From NCBI RefSeq assembly GCF_000711695.1, contig NW_013546974.1:1-64000 (forward strand): a stretch of DNA of 64,000 nucleotides, written 5' to 3'. The stretch comes from Tilletiaria anomala UBC 951. Lineage: Eukaryota > Basidiomycota > Exobasidiomycetes > Georgefischeriales > Tilletiariaceae. The translations under genes were made by a program, and so were the position numbers. Positions 24,689 through 36,565 of the stretch are shown piece after piece (the stretch's first letter is position 1; the number at the start of each line of letters is the position of its first letter). The notes under the pieces are model-generated. The model saw nothing but the letters and a program-made list of their open reading frames with translations, was not told the origin of the DNA and ran no database searches.

Positions 24689-27600
24689 TTATTTTTGCGC
24701 ACCGCCAGAGAGGAGCTGGAGAGCGAGTTCTTCGTCCTGCGCAAGCGACCGATGACCTGCTGCATCTGCGTCGCGTTTTGACTCGCGTCCTTTCTTTAAC
24801 TGCTTGCTGGGCCGTTCGGAAGCATCGTCTTCCTCCTCGGCGACATCTTCTGGCAGTACCCAGTCAGGCTCCTTCCAATCGTCCTCTTCGTCGTCCAGCT
24901 GCGCAAGTTCGACACCGCCACCGTCCTCGTCATCGTCATCTCCATTGTCTGAGGCATCACCACACTCGGCTGCCCTTTCCCTCTCCTTTTGCTTGCGTTT
25001 CTTCTCTCTCCGCTTCTCGCGCATCCGTTCCTTGTCGAACACGTCGCTCGCGCTCAGTCTCTCACGTTCGAGCCGCTCGTACTCCTTCTGCTGCTCTTGC
25101 ACGTCTCCCGCAGCCTGGAACTCCTTCTCGCCTTGTAGCTCGTACAGCGCATGTGCCTTGCCCTCCTCGTCGAATACCAGCTTCTCGCCTTGCCCGCGCT
25201 TGCCGGCTGCAGCCATCGCCTTCTTGGACTGGCCCATGCGCAGCTGCCGCTTGGATCGGTTCTCCTCGAAGGCAGCTTGCGCTTCTGCATCCAGACGCTT
25301 TTGAAGCAACTGGTTCGACTCGCCAGCTGGAAGCGTCGCGCTGCCGCCTGCGACGAATCCGTCACTTTCACCGGCTCCGCCATGGGAGCTATCAGTGGCG
25401 TCTTCAAGGCCATGATCGGCGCGCTTGAGTGTGAGGAAGTCGTCTCCGTCCGCATCATCACCAGCGTTGAAGCCGGTTTCTTCATCTTTGTCGCTGATGC
25501 CATCATCGCCCAGATCGCCTCGCGCATTGACTTCATCACCCATATCCTCGTCCTGACTCTCCGTACTATCATCATCCTCATCGTTGTCTGCGACTAGCTT
25601 TTGATAGTGCTCGCTGAGAACGCCCTCGTTCTTGCGCTGGAACATGCGATCATACTTGGTCCTGATGCCCTTCTGCGCCGCCGATCCTTCGAGCGCGGTC
25701 GCGCTATCGACTGTCCGCCTTTCTTCGTCGCCGGAATCATCGCTTGCCTCCTCGCCGCCGTTGATACCTTCAGCGTCAGCGGTGCGTGCCTGCCGTGCAC
25801 CGCCACTGCCCTTCATGGCTGCAGCCGCCTCGGCTTTGGCCGCTTTCGCCTCAAGTCTCGCCTCCTTCGCCCTGGCCTTGCGTGCCTCTTTGACAAACTT
25901 GATATTCGGCGCACCCGCGAGGCCGAGGCTCTCTGCAAATTTCTCCAGCGGGAGCTCTGTCACGTCGACCTTGGGCAGTGACAGCGGCGCGGTGCCACCG
26001 CCAACGGCAATGGACGAGGATTTTTGTTGCAAATACACGCTGCGGACGTACGAGACGAACGCTTTCTGCGCGAGGTACTTAAGCTGCGCATCTTGGAAGA
26101 GGAATGACTGCAGTTGGTTCGCGATCGATTGGATCTTGCTCTCTTTCGGCTTGATGCTGTTGATACGCGTCACAGCTTCTTCATCTTCCAAGTCATCGTC
26201 GTCCTCTCTGATCCTCCTTCCTACAGATGCCGCAGCAGTGGCATCACCGTCAACGATCCCTTTGGCCGCGAGCTTGGCGAGCACGCCGTCCTTCTCTGCG
26301 CCTGGCATGAGGAAGAGCAGTGAGTTGCCTTTCTTATCGTACCGCGCCGTGCGCCCGACCCGATGGACGTATGTCTCGCCATCCTCGGGTGCGTCGACTT
26401 GAATGACCCAGTCAACGCTGGGAAAGTCCAAACCCCTCGCAGCAATGTCGGTCGCGAAGAGGCAGGCGTGTTTCATGCGGCTATACTCGGTGTAGATCTG
26501 CAGGCGCTTCGCCTGCTTCTGTTTGCCATGCAGCGATAGCAGCGCGATGCCCGGGCGGAGCTTGCAGAACGTTTCGAAAACATATTGCACTTGGCGGCAG
26601 GAGGAGAGGAAGATGAGCAGTTTGGACTGGAGGTGCGTGCGGATGAACGAGTAGAGCACGTCGAGCTTGCGGTTGAGGTTGACGAGCATGTAGTGTTGCT
26701 CGAGCTGCTTGGGAAGGAACTGCTGTTGCCTGGCGAACATATCTTCCGACTGAGTCTGGCCATCTTCCGCAGAGCGCGACGTGTTGCTGACCGCGACGTA
26801 CTCGGGCTGCTCGAGGCTGAGGCGTGCTAGATCTTTCACCTTCTTGGTCTGCGTCGCGCTGAAGAGCAACGTTTGCCGCCCTGGCTGATCAATGCCTTGC
26901 TTTGCTCCCTTGGCCCTCCTGGGTAAGTTCTCGAGGATAGCATTGAGTGTGTTCTCAAAGCCCATGTCAAGGCAGCGATCTGCCTCGTCGAGGACAAGGA
27001 GCTGCAGGTTGGACGTGTCAAAGTTGATTGTCTGGTCCATGTGCTGCAGCAGCCGGCCGGGTGTAGCGACGAGGATGTTCATGCGGCCCAAGCGCGCCTG
27101 CTCGGCTTTGAGGTCCTTGCCACCGATGACCAGGCCGGCGGAGAAGCTGGTGTGGAAGCTGCCGATCTTGCGCAGCACTTCGAAGATCTGGATGGCGAGC
27201 TCGCGCGTGGGACTGATGACGAGCGCGCCGAGCCCATCCGCTTGGCCGGCCCATTTGAGGTGGTAGAGGCGCTCCAGGATCGGGATGAGAAATGCGAGCG
27301 TCTTGCCACTCCCCGTCGGCGCAGACGCCAGTACATCCTTGCCAGCCATTGACTGAGGCAAGGAGAGCCGCTGGATTGAGGTCAAATCTGTGAAACCAGC
27401 TTTCTTGAGCCCGCGTAGGGTGGGCAGCGACAGCGGTAGGTCTTCGAATAACGACGGAGGCGCTGTGGGAGTCTATTCAGTCGGATCGAGGGAAGAGCGT
27501 AAAACGAGCATGAGCATGAGCTGCCGAAAGTGAAATGACGTGCTCCTGGTAGCGTCGCCCAATGGTCAACACTCACCATTTCATTGATGCGATCTCTCAG

Positions 27601-27804
27601 CGAGCCCAGCTCCTGCTCGACAGCCATACGCTTGAGCTGGCGACCATTCTTGGCATGTGCTGCGCCCTTTGCATTTGCGCCGCCGGCGGGAGCGGCAGCT
27701 GGAAGCCCTTGTTGCTGCCTGTGCTGATGGTGATGGTGCCGGTCATCGCGCTTCCGCTTGCGCGACGGCCCGCCGTCCGAGCGGGTAGTGATCGGCGCTG
27801 ACAT
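24689..27804 (-). CDS. DBP4: DEAD-box RNA helicase DBP4 (DDX10 family)
   Basis: Dbp4 works in 90S pre-ribosome assembly, releasing U14 snoRNA during 18S rRNA maturation. The ATG at 27804-27802 opens MSAPITTRSDGGPSRKRKRD, a His/Gln-rich basic head. After one intron (INEM then APPSLFEDLPLSLPTLRG) comes the Q-motif (GFTDLTSIQ), motif I APTGSGKT, Ia PTRELA, DEAD in LLVLDEADRCLDMGFE, SAT in LLFSATQ, and VI in HRVGRTAR. Then comes the DUF4217-like part FQDAQLKYLAQKAFVSYVRS. The C-terminal third is highly charged (EDEDMGD, REKKRKQKERER) with an acidic end. Helicase motifs are complete. Stop at 24691-24689. It is head-to-head with TRP5 across about 885 bp. Length near 1,010 residues is larger than the usual 770-830 because of the charged tail. 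Confidence 0.95.
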
Positions 27805-28689
27805 GGTCGCGCCTCTGCCCGCGAGACTATGCAATGCCGTGGTATCCTCTCCGCCCCGACGTTCCCCTCTCCAAGGCCAGCGCACCGTATTTCTGACGGC
27901 GTGATGAACGAGTGCACATGCCTTGTGAGTAGTCAAAAAAGCATCGTCGCTCCCTCTCTCTTCAATGCAAAAAATTTGCCTGCGTTGCTGCCTGAAATGA
28001 TTACATAAGGATTAGTGGATTTCAACTAGGGTTACACGTGTCAGTCCGCACCCCTCCCGCCCTGCCATTTCTCCGTTATCTCAATAGCCTGCGGGCTGCG
28101 AGGTGCTGTGCAGTGCAGCGTCGGCTGGCACGCGAGTAGCCGTTTATCATAGTGGAAGAACCGCCGGTTTCGGAAGGCGGAACAAGGAGCAAACGCCGCG
28201 CACCGGCTGTGAGAGACGGGACGGACATCTCCGGACTAGTTGGCCAAGCTGCTGCCGCTACTGCCTCTCTCTGTGGACACGATTATATGATTCGAATGCA
28301 TGGGCGGATGCGAGGATGGAGTTGTCAGCCTTTTTTCGTGTGCCTCCAATATATCCACATCGCCCAAAGCTCAAGAAGCAGAGTGCGCGGACAAGCAAAA
28401 GGAGTCAATCTCCACCATATCCTTGTCGTGGGTGGCGGGCGTACATGAATCGTTGCCTTTTCTCCGAGACCGATTTAATACTTTCGCGATCGACACTCCC
28501 AAAAGGACCACGAGCTTTATCAACCAGCGGTTCCCAACCGACCAAAGAGCATATAAAGAACTGCCGCTACCAACAGTCGATGCTTCTCGGATTCGTTTCG
28601 GCCTTGTGTTCACGAGCTGAAAAGATCAGAGTCCACCCATTCCAAGCACACAACGGCGGCGGCAAGGCAAGTTGCTCTTGATAAGCAAA
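27805..28689. promoter_or_regulatory. Divergent promoter region DBP4 / TRP5
   Basis: An 885-bp gap between diverging starts. An E-box CACGTG is at about 28034-28039. A partial Gcn4/CPC1-like site is at 28402-28407 (GAGTCA, six of seven bases of TGACTCA on the other strand). The E-box is exact but such motifs occur by chance. No coding sequence recognised. Confidence 0.4.
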
Positions 28690-31032
28690 ATGACGTCCCA
28701 CATCCTCGCCACTTTCTCCGCCAAGGCGGCCAAGAACGAGCCAGTCTTTGTCGCCTTCATCACGGCCGGGTTTCCTTCAGTCGCCGACACGGTGCCGGCC
28801 ATGCTGGCCTTGCAGCAGGGCGGAGCAGACATCATCGAACTCGGCATCCCCTTCAGCGATCCGCAAGCGGACGGCCCGGCCATTCAGGCTTCTAACCAGG
28901 TAAGATACCATCAGCTGTCGCTCGCCGAGTTGTGGCCCACTGACGATTCCGTATTCACTCGGCACGAACCAGATTGCACTATCCCAAAATGTCGCAATGA
29001 CAACATGCCTACAGTTCGTCCGCGATGCACGCGCACAAGGTCTCTCCATCCCAGTGCTATTGATGGGCTACTACAACCCGATACTCGCATATGGCGAAGA
29101 GAAGATCGTTTGCGATGCGAAAGACGCTGGCGCGAATGGCTTCATCATGGTCGACCTTCCACCGGAGGAGGCAGAGGAGTTCAGAGGCTATTGCACGAAA
29201 TATAGGTGAATGGCAGTCCCGATTGTTTCCTTGGCAAAAGTTCCTTCAACTGACCCGACGCTGCTTGTGTTTTGACTGTCCCTCACAGCATGTCGTACGT
29301 TCCGCTCATCGCACCATCGACCTCGACGCAGCGGATAAGGCATCTGGTCTCCCTCACCGATTCGTTTATCTACGTTGTGTCAAAGTTGGGCACCACCGGC
29401 GTGGCGGCGAATGTTAGTTCTACGCTGCCCGACCTGCTCTCTCGCATTCGCTCCATCACCGCCGCTGCACAGCGCGACATTCCGCTCGCGGTCGGCTTTG
29501 GCGTCGCAACACGCGAGCACTTTGTTCAAGTCGGCGAGCTGGCCGACGGCGTCGTCATCGGCAGTCGGCTCGTCGCGGTGCTCAAGGATGCGCAGCCGGC
29601 CACGACTGAGGGCAGGGCTGCCGCTGCGAGACAATACTGCGAAGAGATCACAGGCAAGCTCGAAGGCGGCATCCAACGACAAAAGCCACTGCTGAGCATC
29701 AGAGACGTCATCAATATGCCCGACAGCGTTCCCGTGCCCAAGGTCGACGTAGTCACCACCAACGGCCATACGAATGGCAAGCCCATCCCAGGCTTCGACA
29801 TGACTCTCGACTCAGAGACTGGCACGCTGCGCCCGCCGCGCTTTGGCAAGTTTGGCGGCCAGTACGTCCCGGAAGCGTTGTACGAGTGCCACGCTGAGCT
29901 CGAGCGCGCGTATCTGCACGCCATCCAGGATCCTACATTCTGGAAGGAGTTCGAAAGTCATTACGAGTACATTGGCCGACCGAGCGAGCTGTACTTTGCC
30001 AGTCGGTTGACCGAGAAGGCCGGCGGGGCTCGCATTTGGCTCAAGAGGGAGGACCTGAACCACACAGGTAGCCACAAGATCAACAACGCCGTAGGGCAGA
30101 TCCTGCTTGCCAAGCGGCTCGGCAAGACGCGTATCATCGCCGAGACGGGTGCCGGCCAGCACGGCGTGGCGACCGCGACGGCATGCGCGCGCTTCGGACT
30201 CGAATGCGTCGTATACATGGGCGCAGAGGACGTGCGACGACAGTCACTGAACGCGTTCCGTATGCGGATGCTCGGCGCCAAGGTCGTTGCGGTGGAGAGC
30301 GGCAGCAAGACACTCAAGGATGCGATCAATGAGGCAAATCGGGACTGGGTGACGAACCTGCACAACACGTACTACTGCGTTGGCTCGGCTATCGGCCCGC
30401 ATCCGTTCCCGTCACTCGTGCGCGACTTCCAGAGCATCATTGGCAAGGAAGTCAAGCAGCAGTTGCAGCAACAGCGCGGAAAGCTACCAGACGCCGTTGT
30501 TGCGTGCGTCGGCGGCGGGTCCAATGCGATCGGCATCTTCCATCCGTTCGTTGAGGACAAGAGCGTGCGCCTCATCGGCGTCGAGGCTGGCGGCGATGGG
30601 GTCGACACGGACCGGCACTCGGCGACGCTGTCCAAAGGCACGCCCGGCGTGCTGCACGGCGTTTGGACATACCTGCTGCAGTCGCCCGAAGGGCAGATCA
30701 CCGAGACGCACTCGATCAGCGCTGGGCTCGACTACCCCGGTGTCGGGCCCGAGCACGCGTTCCTCAAGGACAGTGGGCGCGCCGAGTACCGCGTCGCGAC
30801 CGACGAGGATGCGCTGCGCGGGTTCAAGCTGTGCACCGAGCTCGAAGGGATCATTCCCGCGCTCGAGACGAGCCACGCGCTGATCGTCGCGTTCCACGAG
30901 GCGCAGAAGATGGGGAAGGACGAGGACCTCGTCGTCAGCCTGTCCGGAAGAGGAGACAAGGACGTTGAGCAGATCGCCGTCGCGTTGCAGAGCGGCGGAT
31001 GGGGCGAGCGCCTCGGCTGGAACATTGCGTAG
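28690..31032 (+). CDS. TRP5: Bifunctional tryptophan synthase (alpha-beta fusion)
   Basis: Converts indole-3-glycerol phosphate and serine to tryptophan. Starts at the ATG at 28690 ([15 protein letters not shown]) and ends in TAG at 31030-31032. The alpha part, about residues 1-250, shows AFITAGFP, the catalytic Glu/Asp stretch [13 protein letters not shown], and [13 protein letters not shown]. Two introns are spliced (SNQ then IALSQ; CTKY then [13 protein letters not shown]). A linker ([14 protein letters not shown]) leads to the beta part, with the entry GRFGGQ-like [13 protein letters not shown], the PLP lysine in [23 protein letters not shown] and GRGDKD. The alpha-beta order in a single chain is that of all fungi. 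All catalytic residues checked are present. Confidence 0.97.
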
Positions 31033-31847
31033 TGATGAAAGGCACCCGCGTCTAGACAGATGCATACCTACATATATACATGGATGCATGCGCATACGGG
31101 GCATTTACGTACATCTCGCCGCCAAGTTCTCCACTTCATGCATATGTATCATTGGGACAATTTGGCGTTCGCATGGCCAGGACGCACACAATACAGGAGT
31201 AGACATCCTATCGGTGGCCTGCAGCTTTAGAGTTATCGTCGTATCTCTGTATATGCCATCTGCTTTCCACGGTGGAGAATTGATTCCAGTGGTACGTTAT
31301 GAGTTTGCGCTTCAAACGCGCTTTCTCGGCTGTGCATGCCTCCCAGTATGCGTGCTCGATGAATCGATAAGTGCTGTATGTACACTTTTGACGGTAGTTG
31401 GCATGGTGGCAAAGTATCCCGAGAGCCGCGGAATCCAGATGAGCGGGCGAGCTCGTAGGTATGAATACGACCGTGCATATGCAGAGTCCACGTGGGGGAG
31501 AAATCAATGCATGTTCCAATAGGCAGCAGCACGTGAGCATCAGAACGAGGTTGAGACGCGCGAGCGCGACCGTGTGCTTAGACCCCAAATGACACCAGCA
31601 GAGCCGCAGAGCGGTGAGAGGAGAGGGAGAGGAGAGGCGGGGCAGGGCGAAGCGAGGCGATCGAAACATACTATTCAGGCTTGTCTCGCAACTCTTCATC
31701 GAGATGTCAACTGATCAGCTCCATCCTCTCGTCTCGATATGATCAGCACTTCGCCTGCTCCAGACTCTCAATTGGAGCCAACTTCCCACCACCCTGAGTG
31801 CCCCTCTCCATGTTTGCAGGAAAAAGTCAAGTGACAAGTAGCTGGCT
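31033..31847. other. Intergenic; TRP5 3' end elements and GA-rich tract
   Basis: At 31065-31083 a TACATATATACAT-like run sits just after the TRP5 stop, matching the yeast-type TAYRTA efficiency element of 3' end processing. At about 31610-31660 a GA-rich tract (GAGAGGAGAGGG-type) lies on the plus strand, upstream of the next gene. No coding sequence recognised. Confidence 0.5.
31065..31083 (+). terminator. TRP5 3' processing (TAYRTA-type) element
   Basis: TACATA overlapping TATATA, about 33 bp past the stop codon. It fits the yeast efficiency-element consensus; assignment by position is inference. Confidence 0.45.
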
Positions 31848-33870
31848 ATGAGTCGTGCAAGCGGCTCGCGGCGGCCACGACAAGCGAACAACGACCAGCT
31901 GCGAGCCCACGGCAGTGAGCTCCACGCTGAAGCGCATCTCTCCGAGGCCCAGCCTCCTACGCCTACTCTTGCTACTTCTCCCTCCCTTCTGCCCGTGGAC
32001 CTCGACAGAGAGGGCCTGTTACCCCCCTCTCTTCAAGCAGGCTGGCGCCGCAAACGCACCTCTGAAGGTCTCGCTGCGCAGGCTCCCTCCATCACCAGGC
32101 ATAGAGTCGACTCTGGTGCTGCAGAGGAGGATGTTTCGGGCAAGATATCGCTCCAGCCCCGGTCTGAACACGAACCGACTCTTCCGGAAGCCCCTGCGCT
32201 CCTCCCCCTTGCTCGCCGGTCCCTACGCAACACTGCTCCAAACCATTCAACGGCTGCTTCGGCTGCTCCTCCTCTACCCCTTCGCCGATCGCCCAGACGG
32301 CTTACGCGGCGGCTCACAGATCACGACGAGCACTTGACCGCGAGCTCTACTGACGCCAATCGGCCTGCACAGTCGCTGTCACACTGGTCTCCTCAGCGTA
32401 CACCGGGTTTGCGGTCGGCAGCTGGTAAGCCAGGCAGTATTGCAGGCGTCGAACAACAATTGGGGCCGTCCGCTGGATTGTCGCAGAGGAGACAGAAGCA
32501 GCAGCACACACGATTATCAAGGCGAAGGGCTGGCGGCTCTAGAAATACAGATATGACGGATCGGAGAGCAGAATTGATACAAGGTGGCAACCGCAGCAGC
32601 ACACCCGATAACCATGGTGACCAGTCCCAAGATGACATCATGCACCTCCACCGGAACCCACTGCTACATACGTCCAGTGGGGACTCGAGCATCAGCCTTA
32701 CCAGCAATAGCAATAGAAATGGCAATGGCAATAGCAATAGCATCAGTGGTGGAGGCGGCCCAAGCCCAGCGAGAGGCTTGCTTCGGCACCGCAGGCCCCT
32801 GCAGGAGATTCCGCTCTGGATGGCCGACTCGAGGGGAGAAATGATACGACGTCGATCAGTGATGGGCACCATGTCAATCGGTGTAGGCAACGGAAGCAGA
32901 AGTAACAGCGGCAGTGATGTGAGTTACCAAGTGTTGAATCCGGAGAGCTTTTGCTTCCTTCTCTTGCTGACTTGCCCGATGATGGCCTGTACTTACGATT
33001 CTTCAGGACTTGCGCCTAGTACACTTTGCGCCCAACACCCGACATCGCCACAGTACACTGTTGCAACGCGAGCAGGCAACCATTGGCACCGAGCGTGCAG
33101 ACCCAGGGGTAATAAGCCACCAAGCACGATCACCTTCTCCGTCGACCTCTCTGACTGACAGGCTGATCGTGATGCCAACGAGCTTGGCTACCCGGCTCGC
33201 CACCACACACTCCGACGAAGGGGGTAACAATCCTCTCGAGTCGCCCAGTCTCCAGCACACATCAGTGCGTCCCGCTCCCGCCATCACCGGGCCGAGTGCG
33301 GCTCCGGCCACCCGGGCATCTGTACCGTCCATCGACGGAGCTACTGCCAACAACTCTGCACAAGGGCCCGCAGCTTCCGCTTGCGCCGAGCGCTCGTTCG
33401 ACACAGTGTCGTCGATGCCTGGACTCGGTGACACGCCGGACACGTCGTTGGACGCGGCTGCTGGGCCCAGCTTTATGCCTGCGACACCTCCCAATAGCCG
33501 GGCCCTTGTGCTTCGCAGATTTGCGCATGGTCCTCTGCATGCCAGAGGCACCCATGACGACATCATTGACGACGACGACGGCGACCCGGCCATGCGTGAC
33601 AAGGAGAACACGCCCTCCCCTCGCCGCGCTATGATCGGCAGCGCGCATGTCCTTGCGTCACCACGCAGCCCGCTGGCTCGCTCACCTGCAGGCACGCTTC
33701 CGACAGTTACGAGTCCTCTTCGGGCCGTAACAAGCGCCATGGGCGGCGCTGCAGCGAGATACAATAAGCGAATGAAGAGCCTCGCCGGTGATCCTGGCAG
33801 CGCTGCGGAGAGTGGGGACGGGGAATATGGAGGGCCGTTGATCGCGGGCAGGTGGCCGCAGGGGCTTTGA
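31848..33870 (+). CDS. Disordered protein with KEN box and proline-directed kinase sites, function unknown
   Basis: I do not recognise a domain. The ATG at 31848 opens MSRASGSRRPRQANNDQLRA. One intron at about 32919-33006 (SNSGSD then DLRLVHFAP) joins the frame that ends in TGA at 33868-33870; about 640 residues. The whole chain is low-complexity: Arg/Ser/Pro-rich, with SPRRLTRRLTDHDE and an Asn/Ser/Gly repeat (SNSNRNGNGNSNSIS). An acidic DDIIDDDDGD is followed by AMRDKENTPSPRR. KEN is an APC/C degron, and S-P-R-R matches the CDK consensus S/T-P-x-K/R (twice: RRSPRRL, PSPRRA). RxxL strings (RRLTRRL) could be D-boxes. A cell-cycle-regulated nuclear protein is a fair guess, no more. The reading frame looks real because it stays open across about 2 kb with one clean splice. 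Confidence 0.6.
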
Positions 33871-34492
33871 CCTCGGTATTGTCAAGTGGTTTCTCGCAGA
33901 TTCGGCATGTGATTCGGCATGTGATTCGTTTCTTTGGTTGCCTTTTCGCATTTTGCTCGCGCATACAGTCGTTCCTTTGTACCATACACAATGTCTTTGC
34001 AATTTCGCACATACTTTCGCCCTTGTTAGTCCGCTACTTGACCTTGATGAGGCCCATTTTCTTGTGGGAGCAGGTATGACGAACAGCGAGGAAACTCTGT
34101 CCAAAACCATGAGATGTCTCTGCTGGGACGACGGGCAGAGATGTGGGGCAGAACAAATAGGGTTGGAATTGTCGCAGCAAACGATGACAACGCGCCACGC
34201 TCTCCTCTCTTCCACAGCGGCGCGTCGCGACACAAACTCCGTCCGAGTCTCTCTCCTTCTCTCTTTCACCTAAAGGTCTTGCGAAGGACCGCCAGCTGGA
34301 GGCCAACTTCCAGCTATCTATCCATATCTCTCTCTTTCTTTTTCGTGCCGCCTTCCTGCTAGCTACTTTTCTGTGTTCAACGATTGCGGAAGGAGTAACA
34401 AGGGGGTTCGCATTAGTCTCTTTGACTCTCCAAATTTCGCGCGGACCCCACAAGCAAGGCCGAGGTGGAGTTGCAACGGACTTCGATCTGAG
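33871..34492. other. Intergenic, upstream of UBC9
   Basis: About 620 bp between the KEN-box gene stop and the first UBC9 exon. CT-rich on the plus strand near 34250-34340 (UBC9 promoter side). No coding sequence recognised. Confidence 0.5.
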
Positions 34493-35753
34493 ATGTCTGG
34501 CATTTGTCGTGACCGGTGAGTGCATAAATCACTGTGACTCAAGGGAATGTAGAGCTCGCAGGAAATATTAGCTGAATGTGGCCAGCAGACGCATAACGGT
34601 CTTCAGAAAAGAAGCTGCTCTGTCTCTTGCCGGATCGCCACAACGAGACGAGACCTGCATTGATGTCGTGAGGCTAACTTGAATCCGTTGCGCTTGTCGA
34701 CCGAGCCTCCATCGGACAAAAGTTTCAGAGGAGTCTTCAAATTATGCTTTAGCTTTGGGCTGGGGCGAAATCGGTATGCCGCTGAGCAGAGATGCTGAAA
34801 ATTTCGCTGATGCCTTACAGATTAGCGCAAGAGCGCAAGGATTGGCGGAAGGACCATCCATTTGTACGTTTTTTTCAGCTTCGCGGGAGGCCGGCCTCGC
34901 TGAAGCCAATAGGTCTCAACGTGTCTTGAACTGACTGAGTGGGATCGATGATCATTCTTGTTGTGTACAGGGCTTTTACGCGAGACCGCAAAAAGCAGGC
35001 GACGGTGGGCTCGACTTGCAAGTATGGGACGTAGGCATTCCGGGCAAGGAGGGCGTGAGTCGTTCGCTCTCGCCGCGCGAGACGGAGATGATCTGGTTCT
35101 GGGGAATAGACTGGAAAATGCCTGATTCAATATTTCCCGATTTCGGGCGCACAGACTCCATGGGCGGGTGGTGTCTACAAGCTGCAAATGGTAAGGGTGG
35201 TCGCGCGCCTTGCGGGCTGAGATGGCTCTCGCTGAAGCGTATCGTCTTCCATCGCTGCTTTCGTTATAGACATTTCCGAACGAGTATCCAGCAAAGCCGC
35301 CGAAGTGTATGTGACGTCTGATATCTTGATATCTCAGCCGTCAAGGCTAGGAAAGCTTACAACATCTTCCCTCGACTTTTTTTTTGGTTTCAGGCAAATT
35401 TGTCCCGCCGCTATTCCACCCGAATGTGTTCCCATCTGGAACCATCTGCCTTTCAATCTTGGACGAAGACAAGGGCTGGAAGCCAGCAATTACCATCAAG
35501 CAGGTACGCCGTTCTCCCTGCTTCTCATTGGCAAAACCGCACAGCCCTGATGAGGCTTTTGCTCTCCCCTTTTCTTATTCTGTTGCGACCCCACATACGC
35601 TTTTGGCAGCTTCTGCTTGGCATCCAAGCATTACTGACGGAGCCGAATAATGACGACCCGGCGCAGGACGAGGCGTACAGGATCTACTTGAAGGACAAGG
35701 CACAGTACGAGCGACGTGTCAGGGAACAGGCGCGGTCGATGGCGCCGACATAG
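34493..35753 (+). CDS. UBC9: SUMO-conjugating enzyme E2 UBC9 (seven exons)
   Basis: UBC9 is the only SUMO E2. Seven exons are inferred at GT-AG sites: 34493-34515, 34821-34863, 34971-35054, 35155-35190, 35270-35306, 35394-35503 and 35610-35753. Together they code for 158 residues, the normal UBC9 length. Exon 1 (23 nt) gives MSGICRD plus a split Arg, and exon 2 gives [14 protein letters not shown]. Then come [37 protein letters not shown], the active-site stretch [20 protein letters not shown] with the catalytic Cys, AITIKQ, and [19 protein letters not shown], ending EQARSMAPT. The joined chain tracks UBC9 along its whole length. A TGTACATGTACATA run 100 bp past the stop (35855) could serve 3' processing. 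Confidence 0.96.
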
Positions 35754-36565
35754 ACAACTAGGCCACTCGCCTGCTTTGGGGATGCAACGGGACAGGAGGA
35801 AGGCCTCGACTCGCTAATAGGACATCTTGCGCCATGGGGGTTACGCGCCTGCGCTGTACATGTACATATCAAATACGCAACTTCTGCGACCTTCATACCC
35901 GGACTAAGTCTTCCTGACTACTGCCTGATGAACGTGTCGCACCACGTATTTTACTTCCTCGCTATTCGCAGCCTTGTCTGCGTGTCGTAGTTTCCAAAAA
36001 AGGCAGCAACGTCTCTGCTCTGAGCGCCTATTCCGGACCTCAGCAACACACCATCTTCGAGTCCTGCGCGATTCGCGTGAGATTTGGCACCACTCAGCCT
36101 CATGAGCCTCGCATCGCACCCCTCGAGAACAAAACAAGGTGCGTCGATTTCGACCGCGTCACCTTTTAAGCTTGTCATCAAAGGCAAAGGCCGAAAAGGT
36201 GAGGCGACTGCACCGGGATCGCGCCATGTACGCGTTTATGCTCTCGGGCCTCAGTCCCTCCTCGATCGGTTCCCGTTCCTCTGGCCAATTTGAATTATCT
36301 CATGCACCACAACGAATTCCAAAACCTCCTCATCGACGATCGGCATTCAGCAAACGATGATGCAGTTACTGCGCAGCAGGTTGCGCTGTTGCGCACGCTA
36401 CAGTCCAGATTCATATGATCTACAAGCGTCCCCTCACGTCCGTGTCAAAGAAATGACTTGAAGGGGTCGATTGCCTGCGTCCATTTCCCTTCGCCGTACG
36501 TTTCGCTTACGCCAGGCCCTGCGAGCGTGAAGTTGCTGTGGACAGGGTGCACTCGGTCGTTCACC
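35754..36565. other. Intergenic, no gene recognised
   Basis: Open minus-strand frame 35951-36187 gives 78 residues with a VLLRSGIG string that recalls the GMC signature, but no other family feature. Contains the UBC9 3' end near 35855-35870. Otherwise nothing supported. Confidence 0.45.
35855..35870 (+). terminator. UBC9 3' region element (TGTACATGTACATA)
   Basis: TACATA matches the TAYRTA efficiency element, and TGTACATA also matches the Puf (UGUANAUA) consensus, about 100 bp past the UBC9 stop. Either role is inference. Confidence 0.4.

Noticed and set aside
28402-28407. GAGTCA in the TRP5 promoter as a Gcn4/CPC1 site
   Set aside because: Six of seven consensus bases in one copy is weak; kept only as a note in the promoter entry.
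34810-34863. Alternative UBC9 start ATG at about 34810 ([10 protein letters not shown])
   Set aside because: The upstream exon starting at 34493 gives the conserved MSGIC head and the exact family length, so it is preferred.
35951-36187. Minus-strand 78-residue frame with VLLRSGIG, like the GMC oxidoreductase signature
   Set aside because: Only one short string matches; no FAD motif or other GMC feature nearby, so chance is likelier.
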